From positions 1-15,772 of the forward strand of contig JBOHCT010000095.1 in the NCBI GenBank assembly GCA_050699055.1: DNA of 15,772 nt. The letters run 5' to 3'. Positions 1 through 7,419 of the stretch are shown in pieces; position 1 is the first letter of the stretch; each line of letters begins with the position of its first letter. This DNA comes from JBOHCT01 sp050699055 (GTDB taxonomy: Bacteria > Actinomycetota > Actinomycetes > Streptosporangiales > JBOHCT01). The notes below the pieces were generated by a model. That model was not told the origin of the DNA and did not search any database. It was given only the letters and a program-made list of their open reading frames with translations. A program made the translations under genes and the position numbers.

Positions 1-42
1 CGGCAGAGTCGGCCGGCCGCCGACCCGCGGCAGAGTCGGCCG
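1..42. repeat. 15-bp direct repeat pair
   Basis: The 15-mer CGGCAGAGTCGGCCG occurs at 1-15 and again at 28-42, a spacing of 27 bp (nine codons). In the open frame both copies encode Ala-Glu-Ser-Ala, so this may be a degenerate repeat in a protein tail rather than a regulatory element. Part of the repeat may lie outside the window. Confidence 0.5.
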
Positions 43-143
43 ACCACATGGCGGAATCATCCGTACCCGACACCCCCGGGCCCTCCCGAGTCCCGCCGTC
101 CGAGGACACGGCGGACCGGACTCTCGCGGGCAGCCGCCAGTAG
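1..143 (+). CDS. C-terminal tail of an upstream gene (partial, unidentified)
   Basis: One frame is open from the window edge (codons from base 3) to a TAG at 141-143, 11 bases before the LuxR-type start. It encodes a low-complexity Ala/Ser/Pro/Asp-rich tail in which the tetrapeptide AESA occurs twice, reflecting a 15-bp direct repeat (1-15 and 28-42). No family can be recognised from 46 residues, and the composition resembles a disordered tail. If real, it would probably be co-transcribed with the LuxR gene. It may instead be non-coding, because only one end of the frame is visible. Confidence 0.35.
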   Translation, partial: AESAGRRPAAESADHMAESSVPDTPGPSRVPPSEDTADRTLAGSRQ

Positions 144-154
144 CGGGGCTCGGC

Positions 155-3100
155 ATGGTTCAGGACGTCGACCGCTCCGGCCTCGGCTCGAGCGGACTGT
201 CGGATCCGGGTGGCATGCTGGGGTCCGTGAGCAGCCGCGTGTCGAGCCCGTCTTTCGTGGGTCGTGCCGACCAGCTCGACGCCCTTGACCGGGCGTTCGA
301 GAGCGCGACCCACGGTGAGTCGCGCGCCGTGTTCGTGGGCGGGGAGGCCGGCATCGGCAAGACCCGGCTCGCCAAGGAGTTCGTGGCGCGGGCTCGCGAC
401 TCCGGAGCCCACGTACTCATCGGAGGCTGCCTCGAGCTGGGTTCGGAGGGCCTACCGTACGCGCCGTTCGCGGCGGCGCTGCGCGGGTTGGTCCGTGCGG
501 CCGGCCCGGAAGCGGTGACGTCGCTGGTGCACGCCGGTGCGTTGGCCCGGCTGCTCCCCGAGTTGGGGCGACCCGTGGAGGAGCCCGACGCGAGGGGGCG
601 GCTGTACGAGCATGTGCTCCTGTTGCTGGAGCGCCTGGCGGAACAGGCGCCCGTCGTGCTGTTGATCGAGGACGCCCACTGGGCCGATCGGTCGACCCGC
701 GAGTTGCTCATCTTCCTCGTACACAATCTCGGGGCCGTGCGTGTCTTGCTCGTCGTCACGTTTCGCTCCGACGAGCTGCACCGCAGGCATCCGCTCCGGC
801 CGCTGCTCGCCGAGCTCGACCGGGCCCGCCCGGTGAGCCGGCTCGAGCTCCCGCGGCTTCAGCGCGGTGAGGTGGCCGACCAGTGCGCCGCGATCCTCGG
901 GCAAGACCCCGACGCCGCGCTCGTCGAGCGGGTCTACTCCCGCAGCGAGGGCAACCCGCTGTTCGTCGAGGCCGACCTCAACTGTCCTGAGGAGGGCGGG
1001 CTCGTGATCAGCGACTCGCTTCGCGACCTGCTCCTGCGTGGTGTCGAGGGGCTGCCCGACGAGACCCAGCGCGTCCTCAGGGTCGCCTCGGCCGGCGGCG
1101 TGCGGGTCGCTCACCCGCTGCTCGCGGCGGTAACGGGCCTCGACGACGCGTCGCTCGCGGAGGTGCTGCGGCCCGCCGTCGACGGCCACGTCATCGTGGC
1201 CGACGGAGACGACTACGCGTTCCGTCACGCGCTCATCCGCGAGGCGGTCCACGACGAGCTGCTCCCCGGCGAGCATGCGGCCATGCACCTCCGCTTCGCC
1301 GAGGCGCTCGACCGCGATCGCTCGATCCTCCCGGGGGTGCGCCGTGCGGTCGAGGTCGCCTACCACTGGCACGCCGCCCATGACACCGAGCACGCGCTGG
1401 TCGCGGCGTGGCACGCGGCCGGCGAGGCCGCGGGTGCCTATGCCCACGCCGAGCGGCTGACCCTTCTCGAACGTGTCCTCGAGCTGTGGGACCGGCTTCC
1501 CGAGGCTGAGTGGCTGATCGGGACGAGCCACGTCGGGGTGCTCGAGCAGGCCGTCGACGCCGCTTACGACAGCGGCGAGCAGGCCCGCGGGGTCTCGTAC
1601 GCGACCGCCGCGCTCGGGGAGATCGACGACCAGGTGGAGCCGTTGCGGGAGGCCGCTCTACTGCAGCGTCGCGGCAAGATGACCCGCAACATCGGACGCG
1701 GCGACGGAATGGCGGACTTCCGTGCGGCGGTGCGCCTCGCGTCCGCCGAGCCGACCAGCGAGGTCCGTGCCAAGGTGCTCGCCGCCATCGCCGGAACGCT
1801 GATGACGCAGTTCGCTGACGACGAGGCAGCCGCGTTCGCCGAGGAGGCGCTCCGCGTCGCCAGGGCGGTGGGCGACAAGCACGCCGAGGTCAGCGCGCTG
1901 ATCACTCTCGCCGTGCTCGAAACGCACAGGCGCGGTCTCGAGGCCGGTCTGGCCGGGTACGCGGAGGCGCGTGAGATCGCAGCGGCGTGCGGCGACCACG
2001 GCCAGATGACCAGGCTCGCGATCAACGAGTCCAACACGCTCACGGAGTTCGGCCAGCACGAGCGAGCCGTCGAGGTCGCTAGGGGCGGGTGGGCGCATGC
2101 CGAGATGATCGGGCTGGAACGTACGCAGGGCGCGTTCCTCGCCTGCAACTCCGCGGAGCCGCTCCTCGCCCTGGGGCGGTGGGAGGAGGCCGAGGAGACG
2201 GTCACCCGGGTCCTCGACCGCGACCCCCCGCCCACGTACGCCGCCTTCCTCCTTCGTATCCGCGCCGAGCTGGCGCTGGCCCGCGGCGATGTCGACGGTG
2301 CCGCCCGACTCGTCGCCCGGTCCCGCGCGCTGGGCTGCGACGTGTGCGGGGACCCGCAGCTCGCGTTGCCCGTCCTGCGGCTGGAGGCAGCGGTCGCGCT
2401 TGCCCGAGGGAGGCCGGACGACGCTCTCGCCTTGGTGACGGGTGCGCTGAGCGATCGCCGGCCGTTCACGACCGGCTGCCACATCTGGCCGCTGCTTTCT
2501 CTGGGCGCCTCGGCGGGAGCGGAAGCCGTCGAGCGCGCGGCCTCGCTGCGAGACGCTGCCGCCGTGGAGGCCGTCGAGCGCGGACTCGCCGCGCTGGACG
2601 CGGAGGCCGAGGGTGTCCATGTCGCCGGCCCCGTTGAGGTCGCCCACCACGCGGTGTTCGTCGCGGAGCGGGCCAGGGCGAGGCGTGAGCCCGACGGCGC
2701 GGCGTGGGAGGCGGCCGTCGGCGCGTGGCGAAGCGTGCCGCAGCCGTACGACCTCGCGCGGGCGCTGCCTCGCGCGGCGGAGGCGTTGCTGCGTGCGGGT
2801 GAGACGGACGCCGCGGCCGACCGGCTCCGCGAGGCGTACGAGATCGCCTCGGGGTTGGGGGCCGCTCTACTCGTACGCGACATCGAGGCGCTCGGGCGCC
2901 GCGCCCGTCTCGCGGTCGGTGTCGTGGGGTACCCAGCCGCGGAAGACGGAGCGGTCGCGCGCGGCGGCGACGCGGACGATGTCCCGAAGGGGGCTCTGGG
3001 CTCGTACCGCGAGCGTCTCGGGCTGACCGAGCGGGAGGTCGAGGTGCTCGACCTGCTCGTGGCAGGGAACAGCAACCGCCAGATCGCTACGGAGCTGTTC

Positions 3101-3229
3101 ATCTCGCCCAAGACGGCGAGCGTCCACGTCTCCAACATCATCGCCAAGCTCGGCGTGTCCACCCGGCTCGAGGCCGCCTCGATGGCCTACCGGCTCGGCC
3201 TCGGGGCGGCTCCCGTCGAGTCCGCGTAG
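155..3229 (+). CDS. LAL-type LuxR family regulator with AAA/NACHT-like ATPase domain
   Basis: A large ATP-binding regulator of the LuxR family (LAL/MalT-like), 1024 residues, probably a cytoplasmic transcriptional activator. The N-terminal ATPase opens with SPSFVGRADQLDAL (about 31-44). Walker A is GGEAGIGKT (62-70) and Walker B is VVLLIEDAHWAD (167-178). Residues about 400-930 are Ala/Leu/Glu-rich helical repeats of TPR type, as expected for the family. The C-terminus carries a LuxR helix-turn-helix from LTEREVEVLDLL to ASMAYRLGL (about 957-1015). Length and domain order are normal for LALs. The ATG at 155 follows the preceding stop by 11 bases and has only a weak GGGG upstream. ATG 215 or GTG 227 are possible later starts that keep the whole ATPase domain. 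The target is unknown. A self-contained hairpin follows the stop, and no intact partner gene lies downstream. Confidence 0.93.
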   Translation: MVQDVDRSGLGSSGLSDPGGMLGSVSSRVSSPSFVGRADQLDALDRAFESATHGESRAVFVGGEAGIGKTRLAKEFVARARDSGAHVLIGGCLELGSEGLPYAPFAAALRGLVRAAGPEAVTSLVHAGALARLLPELGRPVEEPDARGRLYEHVLLLLERLAEQAPVVLLIEDAHWADRSTRELLIFLVHNLGAVRVLLVVTFRSDELHRRHPLRPLLAELDRARPVSRLELPRLQRGEVADQCAAILGQDPDAALVERVYSRSEGNPLFVEADLNCPEEGGLVISDSLRDLLLRGVEGLPDETQRVLRVASAGGVRVAHPLLAAVTGLDDASLAEVLRPAVDGHVIVADGDDYAFRHALIREAVHDELLPGEHAAMHLRFAEALDRDRSILPGVRRAVEVAYHWHAAHDTEHALVAAWHAAGEAAGAYAHAERLTLLERVLELWDRLPEAEWLIGTSHVGVLEQAVDAAYDSGEQARGVSYATAALGEIDDQVEPLREAALLQRRGKMTRNIGRGDGMADFRAAVRLASAEPTSEVRAKVLAAIAGTLMTQFADDEAAAFAEEALRVARAVGDKHAEVSALITLAVLETHRRGLEAGLAGYAEAREIAAACGDHGQMTRLAINESNTLTEFGQHERAVEVARGGWAHAEMIGLERTQGAFLACNSAEPLLALGRWEEAEETVTRVLDRDPPPTYAAFLLRIRAELALARGDVDGAARLVARSRALGCDVCGDPQLALPVLRLEAAVALARGRPDDALALVTGALSDRRPFTTGCHIWPLLSLGASAGAEAVERAASLRDAAAVEAVERGLAALDAEAEGVHVAGPVEVAHHAVFVAERARARREPDGAAWEAAVGAWRSVPQPYDLARALPRAAEALLRAGETDAAADRLREAYEIASGLGAALLVRDIEALGRRARLAVGVVGYPAAEDGAVARGGDADDVPKGALGSYRERLGLTEREVEVLDLLVAGNSNRQIATELFISPKTASVHVSNIIAKLGVSTRLEAASMAYRLGLGAAPVESA

Positions 3230-3235
3230 CGGTTC

Positions 3236-3253
3236 GCGGCCTTCGGTGGCCGC
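3236..3253 (+). terminator. Hairpin terminator after the LAL regulator
   Basis: A perfect 6-bp stem GCGGCC/GGCCGC encloses the loop TTCGGT, starting 7 bases after the LuxR-type stop codon. There is no T-tract, as is common for terminators in high-GC actinobacteria. The position directly after a long gene supports the call. Confidence 0.5.
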
Positions 3254-3269
3254 CTGGCGTTGAGCGGCT

Positions 3270-3542
3270 CTACTTCAGGGGGCTTACCCTGGTGACCCGA
3301 CGGAAAGGTTCTTCGTTGCCTCTGGTTTTCAGCAGGCGGCTATGCACCTCCAGCGGATCGTCCGCAAGGCCCGCGGCGATGATCCTGACGGGGTCGATAC
3401 GGATCGTGCGATCGTCGACACCCAGTTCGAGAGCTGGATCATCCTTCTCGACACTCACGATCTCAACACGGCCGCGGACCTCTATCTGCCGTGCGCGGTA
3501 CGGCGAGAGCGATGCGATGTCGTCGACCACGAACGCCGCCCG
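3270..3542 (-). pseudogene. PPOX/F420-dependent oxidoreductase, C-terminal remnant
   Basis: An 86-codon frame on the minus strand ends at TAG 3272-3270. It reads like the last two thirds of a small pyridoxamine-5'-phosphate-oxidase-like, F420-type protein. The run VVDDIASLSPYRARQIEVRGRVEI and the later IRIDPVRIIAAGL match the usual FVVDD..s.dPwR.rgiEVRG.aE and IRI.PrRI.sWGL patterns. Full proteins have about 130-140 residues. Here the first 50 or so are missing, and a TGA (3545-3543) stands three codons before the homologous AAFVVDD. The piece abuts the FAD-monooxygenase remnant. It is therefore probably a broken gene, although GTG 3530 could in principle start a short product. Family assignment rests on remembered motifs. 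Confidence 0.7.
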
Positions 3543-3552
3543 TCAGGCCGGC

Positions 3553-3888
3553 CTGACCGACCGCGGCGCGGATCAGCCCGGCGAAGCGATCCTTGGTGAA
3601 ATCTTCCAGTCGCTCGCCGCGCTCGGGGTGGTACGGCACGCCGAAACCCCAGCGTCCCACGTTCCGCACGTGCAGGCCTCCGCCCTCCACCTCGACGCGT
3701 GCACGCTGTACTGGCGGCCGGTGGCGCGATCACGGCACGTCGCCCGCACCTCGTCCGCGTCGTGCTCGAAGTCGACGAGCTCGGTGCCAAACCGGATGTC
3801 GACCCCGAGCTCTTCGGCGCGGGCCCGCACGAGGGGCTCGAGCTGGTCCTGGTCGCACCACGCTTCCGGGGTCGGGGAGATGGCACAC
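3553..3888 (-). pseudogene. FAD-dependent aromatic-ring monooxygenase, two-piece remnant
   Basis: Two minus-strand segments in different frames match the flavin monooxygenase family (aromatic ring hydroxylases of the PHBH/RdmE kind). The upstream piece (about 3888-3692) contains ISPTPEAWCDQDQLEPLVRA and then ELGVDIRFGTELVDFEHDADEV, the segment that normally precedes the 'ylvaADG' motif. The second piece (about 3690-3553) contains GFGVPYHPERGERLEDFT and then DRFAGLIRAAVG, which in intact enzymes lies about 100 residues further on. The N-terminal GxGxxG FAD site, the central DG motif and the C-terminus are all absent. The gene thus has a lost 5' end, an internal deletion with a frameshift, and a 3' end joined to the PPOX remnant. 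It cannot make an active enzyme. Confidence 0.75.
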
Positions 3889-3902
3889 AGGTCGTCGTCC
3901 CC

Positions 3903-4478
3903 ACCCAGGGGGAAGCGCTCGTGCGGGCGATCCACGACGCGGTGGTCGCCGAGCTCGCCGACGCGGGCTTCGGCCGGCTGACCATGGAGGGAGTCGCCGA
4001 ACGGGCCGGATGCGGCAAGATGCCGCTCTATCGGCGCTGGAGCTCCACCAGCGAGCTTGTACTCGACGCCCTGACCCACACGCTTCCCACCACCCCCGAC
4101 CCGCCCGATACCGGGAGCCTGCGCGAGGACCTGCTCGCGGTCCTCACCCGCATGACGGAGAACACGACGACCACTCCCGTCGGTGCCGCGCTCGGCACCT
4201 CATCGGCGAGGGCCGCCGCCACCCCGACATCGTCGCGATCATCCGCGACCGGGTCCTCGAACCCCGCTTCCAGATACCCGACATCCTGCGCCGCGCCGCC
4301 TCCCGCGGAGAGATCAACCCCGACGCGATAACCCCGCAGGCCTGCCGCGCGGGCCCGGCCATGATCCTCGCCCACAGCCTGATGCTCGGCTCACCGCCGA
4401 TCATGTTGTCGCCGACCTTCGTGACCGTTTCGACGAGGTGCTCGCCGCCTTGGAGGACACCGAGGGTTGGGTTACGGC
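3903..4478 (+). pseudogene. TetR family regulator, frameshifted and truncated
   Basis: Three plus-strand segments in successive frames rebuild one TetR protein. Segment 1 (about 3903-4196) holds the helix-turn-helix FGRLTMEGVAERAGCGKMPLYRRW and SLREDLLAVLTRM. Segment 2 (about 4199-4388) reads LIGEGRRHPDIVAIIRDRVLEPR, then PDILRRAASRGEINPDAITP. Segment 3 (about 4391-4478) reads LTADHVVADLRDRFDEVLAAL. Each shift is consistent with loss of one base or gain of two. No start codon or ribosome site precedes GEALVRAIHDAV, and no stop closes the last segment at a normal length. This subfamily often sits divergently from flavin monooxygenases, which fits the adjacent minus-strand remnant. Two sequencing errors could mimic the frameshifts, but would not restore the missing start. 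Confidence 0.8.
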
Positions 4479-4501
4479 TCGGGTGAAGAGGCCAGTGATG
4501 A

Positions 4502-4786
4502 TCCTCGGAAAGCTGGAAGGGGTCGAGACGGGGGTCCGAAACCTTATCCGGCTGCACCCTTGCCGCCATCAGGCGGCGGGCTGGCCTCACCCAGGTGGAG
4601 CTGGCCGAGCGCGTGGGGATCGCCCAGTCGGACCTGTCCAAGCTCGAGCGCCGCGGCGATGTCCGCGTATCCACGCTCGAGCAGTACGCCCGCGGGCTCG
4701 GGGCCACGCTGCGCCTCGTGTTCGAGTTCCCTCAGGAGGAGGTCGAGGTCGACCCACGCGGGCGCGGGCAGGGCTCCGGGCGCTGA
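4502..4786 (+). pseudogene. XRE-family helix-turn-helix fragment (HigA-like)
   Basis: The frame is open from 4502 to the TGA at 4784-4786. The recognisable part starts near 4562: LAAIRRRAGLTQVELAERVG, then IAQSDLSKLERRGDVRVSTL and YARGLGATLRLVFEF. This is a complete XRE/HTH_3 helix-turn-helix of the kind found in HigA/RelB-type antitoxins and small phage-like repressors. The only start available inside the domain is GTG 4595 (63 residues), which would drop the first HTH helix. No ATG, GTG or TTG lies in frame upstream of the domain. The 30-40 residues that normally precede it are absent, so the 5' end has probably been lost, along with any toxin partner. An unusual start codon or an unrecognised short functional protein cannot be excluded. 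Confidence 0.6.
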
Positions 4787-4806
4787 TCGGCTCACTGTCC
4801 GATCAG
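4783..4806. terminator. Bidirectional stem-loop at a convergent junction
   Basis: A perfect 8-bp inverted repeat, CTGATCGG (4783-4790) and CCGATCAG (4799-4806), encloses an 8-base loop. It contains the TGA of the XRE fragment and the TGA of the SEC-C gene on the opposite strand (4794-4792). This is the expected place for a terminator shared by two convergent genes. Confidence 0.55.
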
Positions 4807-7293
4807 GCCGAGGTCATGTCGGATCCGGGCGGGGTCCATTCCCTGGCCCGAGGCGTCGCGCCGCCACTCCATGTCGTCCAGGAGGACGTTCAGCTCGGCG
4901 AGCGCGTCGCCGCCCTCCGTCACCGCCTCGCGCGGTGTACGCCCGCCGAGCGCCGGGATTTGATCGTCCACCCAGCGCAGCTCGTGCTGCCGCATGACCT
5001 GGTCGAGCAGCTCCGCGGCCTGCTCGGGCGGCAGCCCAGACGCGTCCTCGGCGGGCTCGGGCGCCGGGTCGTTGTCGCGTTCGGCCAGCAGGCGCTCCAT
5101 CGGCACCGTCGACTCCGAGACGAGCCGCGCGTCCGGGGCGGCGTCGAGCACCCGGCGCTGCAGGTCTCGGAGGCGCTCGACCGAGTTGGCCTCGACGGAG
5201 ATCCGGCCCCGCTCGCGTCGGAGGAAGCCGCGCAGGATCGACTCCCCGTCGTCCAGCTCGTGGGTCGCGACGAGCCGGTTTGGCCCGTCCTCGTCGAGGT
5301 CCGCCGCGAGGCTCTTCCACGCGGCCTCGTGGTCCGGCACGTCGTACGACGCCGAGCACGCGACCAAGAGGTGGCCTTCGCGGTTCCGCAGCCCGGGTGG
5401 CGGCTGCGGCCCGAAGAACGCCATGACGTCCTCGGGCTCGTACCCGTCCTCGAGCAGCTCGAGCAGCTCTTGGCGGCGCGTGCGGTTGACGCGGAGGGGG
5501 AGCGCGAGCACCCGCGGGCCCTCCCCGTCCTGCAGGAGGCGGGTGCAGAGGATGTCGAGCCGTCGGGCGTCCGAGGACAGAGCGCGGTCGGGTAGCCGTA
5601 TCCGCTCGCCATCAGGCAGCGCCCGCAACGTGACGTCCACGTGCGGCCGGACTTCGGCGGCCTCATAGGCGCGGAGCGGTGTCTCGCGCCACCCGCGGAG
5701 TAGTGAGCGCTCGTCGTCAGGCAGCCACGCGCCGCGCTGGTGGAGGAACGCGTCGAGCAGACCGCCCTCGAAGATCGCCAGGTCCAGCGCGATCAGCCGG
5801 GCGTACGGCTCGGCTTCGGCGGTGTACTCCTCGATCAGCTCCTTGCCGCGCGCCCGTTGCGCGTAGGTGGCGACGCGGGCGTACAGCGTGGCCGCGCGCA
5901 CCGGCAGCGGGTGACGGACATTCCGCAGGCAGCACGCCTTGTACTTGCGGCCCGACCCGCATGGGCAGGGCCTGTTGCGGGAGCCCGCCCCCGCCGGCGC
6001 GCGGAGCGTATGGCGCAGCGTATGGCGCAACGCGTCGTGCGCGGGAACGCCGGCCCGCCGCAGGTAGGCATCCGCTGTCGACGACTCGCCGCGCGTCGCC
6101 GCGTAGTCGGCGGCGTCGAGCAGCGCGGGCTCGCACCCGGGATCGTGCTCCAGGGCCTCGCCGACCAGGCGCTCGGCGGTGACCGAGTCGCCGCTGCCCT
6201 CGGCGGCCCGCGCCCTGAGCAGTACGGCGCTCGCCCGCTCGACAGGCGACGTCGCGGCCCGACCGATCGCGTCCAGCAGCGGCTCGCCCGCCCCGTGCAG
6301 CTCGACGTGGTCCGCGAGCCGGCCCACTACGGACGGCTGGGTGAGGGCGCCGAGGAACGTGCGGAACGTCTCCTCAGGCGCCTCGCCGTCGCCGTGGGTG
6401 CGCAGGAGCCCGCGCGCCAGGGTAAGCGTCCGGATCTCCTGCGGGGACATGCCCGCGACCTCGCTGGGGTCGCGTGGCGCACCGGGCAGCGCGACCCATC
6501 CGGCGGCGACTTTCAGGTGCGCGACCTGCAGCAGGATGCCGAGCGGCGGCAGCGGCTCGTCGAGGACTCCGGGGTGCGCGACAAGGAGGCCGGCGAGCGC
6601 GTCGTCCAGCGGCATGGCCGGCACCATCTCGTCGCCGTGTCCGACGTGCTCGGAGTACACGGTGAGGGCGTCCGCGGCCGCGAGATAGCAGGTTTCGATG
6701 ACCTGCGTGCTTCGTCTGGCGAGATCGTCCGTATTGACCTTTTCCAGCTCGTCGGCCTTGGTGACCTCGAGCGTGCCGTCGCGCAGCCGCAACGCGAGGA
6801 GCTCATCGGGCTCGAAGCCGCGCAGCCAGCCCTCCGGCCCCACCAGAGCCTCGCCGACGAAGCGGGAGAGGTCGCCATCCACGCCCCAGGTGTCCTCGCC
6901 GGCCTCCAGGGCATCCGCCCCTGGGTCCGGTACCCAGTTCGTCCGGACCTCGCCGCCGCCCTCCATCCCCAGCCCCTCGTCGGCGAGTCGGGCCCACAGA
7001 TCGAGGTCGCCGTCGGCGGCGAGCACGCCCGTGTCGCGTTCGGCCTCGGTGAGCATGTGGGTGAGGACAGCGCCGTCGCTCACGGCGAGCAGGCTCACCC
7101 AACCGTCTTCGGTCTCGTGGACGTCGCCACGCGCGCCCAGCTCGCGCTCGACCTGCCGCGTCTTCAGCTCAGGGTGGGCGTCCTTGAGTCGATCAGTGAG
7201 CTCCGCGAGGGTCAGCGGCGACGTGGAGAGGTGAAGGTGCAGGTCGGCAGACCAGGCCGGCTGCTCCTCGGAGTGCAAAGGCGTCACGCTCAC
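4792..7293 (-). CDS. Large SEC-C motif protein of unknown function
   Basis: An 833-residue protein. The clearest domain is a central SEC-C zinc motif, RPCPCGSGRKYKACC (about 438-453). This CxCx8CC fold is also found at the C-terminus of SecA and binds zinc and partner proteins. The N-terminal part (about 26-68, LTLAELTDRLKDAHPELKTR and on to DGWVSL) looks like a small winged-helix module. Residues about 370-430 are helical, TPR-like. The C-terminal RWVDDQIPALGGRTPREAV resembles the 'pNpaLGG.TPle' motif of Xre/MbcA/ParS-type toxin-binding domains, but only by eye. No enzyme signature is visible. GTG 7293 is chosen because GGGAAGG lies 8 bases upstream; GTG 7287 is a near alternative. The frame continues antisense through the amidase, which is an artefact. 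The gene is divergent from the amidase with 126 bp between. Confidence 0.85.
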   Translation of the reverse strand: MSVTPLHSEEQPAWSADLHLHLSTSPLTLAELTDRLKDAHPELKTRQVERELGARGDVHETEDGWVSLLAVSDGAVLTHMLTEAERDTGVLAADGDLDLWARLADEGLGMEGGGEVRTNWVPDPGADALEAGEDTWGVDGDLSRFVGEALVGPEGWLRGFEPDELLALRLRDGTLEVTKADELEKVNTDDLARRSTQVIETCYLAAADALTVYSEHVGHGDEMVPAMPLDDALAGLLVAHPGVLDEPLPPLGILLQVAHLKVAAGWVALPGAPRDPSEVAGMSPQEIRTLTLARGLLRTHGDGEAPEETFRTFLGALTQPSVVGRLADHVELHGAGEPLLDAIGRAATSPVERASAVLLRARAAEGSGDSVTAERLVGEALEHDPGCEPALLDAADYAATRGESSTADAYLRRAGVPAHDALRHTLRHTLRAPAGAGSRNRPCPCGSGRKYKACCLRNVRHPLPVRAATLYARVATYAQRARGKELIEEYTAEAEPYARLIALDLAIFEGGLLDAFLHQRGAWLPDDERSLLRGWRETPLRAYEAAEVRPHVDVTLRALPDGERIRLPDRALSSDARRLDILCTRLLQDGEGPRVLALPLRVNRTRRQELLELLEDGYEPEDVMAFFGPQPPPGLRNREGHLLVACSASYDVPDHEAAWKSLAADLDEDGPNRLVATHELDDGESILRGFLRRERGRISVEANSVERLRDLQRRVLDAAPDARLVSESTVPMERLLAERDNDPAPEPAEDASGLPPEQAAELLDQVMRQHELRWVDDQIPALGGRTPREAVTEGGDALAELNVLLDDMEWRRDASGQGMDPARIRHDLGLIGQ
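6006..6029. repeat. 12-bp tandem duplication inside the SEC-C gene
   Basis: The unit GCGTATGGCGCA occurs twice back to back (6006-6017 and 6018-6029). It adds four codons in frame, giving LRHTLRHTLR just before the SEC-C motif. It looks like a slippage duplication in a linker. Confidence 0.8.
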
Positions 7294-7384
7294 GCCCGGT
7301 ACCTTCCCATAGGCGGAAGATCGTCCGGGGCAAGACACGCAACCGCTCGCACGCCCGGTTCGGCCGGCTCCGTCTCGCCTACCC

Positions 7385-7413
7385 CTGACCAAAGGCCGTC
7401 GGCGACCTAGGAT
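7385..7413 (+). promoter_or_regulatory. Promoter of the amidase gene, probably leaderless
   Basis: A TAGGAT -10 box (7408-7413) matches the actinomycete consensus. A CTGACC -35 (7385-7390, four of six matches to TTGACA) lies exactly 17 bases upstream. Only six bases separate the -10 from the GTG at 7420, so transcription should begin at or next to the start codon. Confidence 0.55.
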
Positions 7414-7419
7414 CGCCTT

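Noticed and set aside
452..3162. Several long minus-strand frames under the LAL gene.
   Set aside because: They have low-complexity Arg/Ser/Ala composition and no domains, and the plus-strand gene explains the whole stretch.
3230..4790. Possible insertion sequence or phage origin of the broken region.
   Set aside because: No transposase, integrase, terminal inverted repeats or target duplications were seen; deletion alone explains the junctions.
4183..5595. A 470-codon plus-strand frame spanning the TetR remnant end and the SEC-C gene.
   Set aside because: Only about 30 codons (4391-4478) carry TetR homology. The rest is antisense to the SEC-C gene or the shadow of the XRE fragment.
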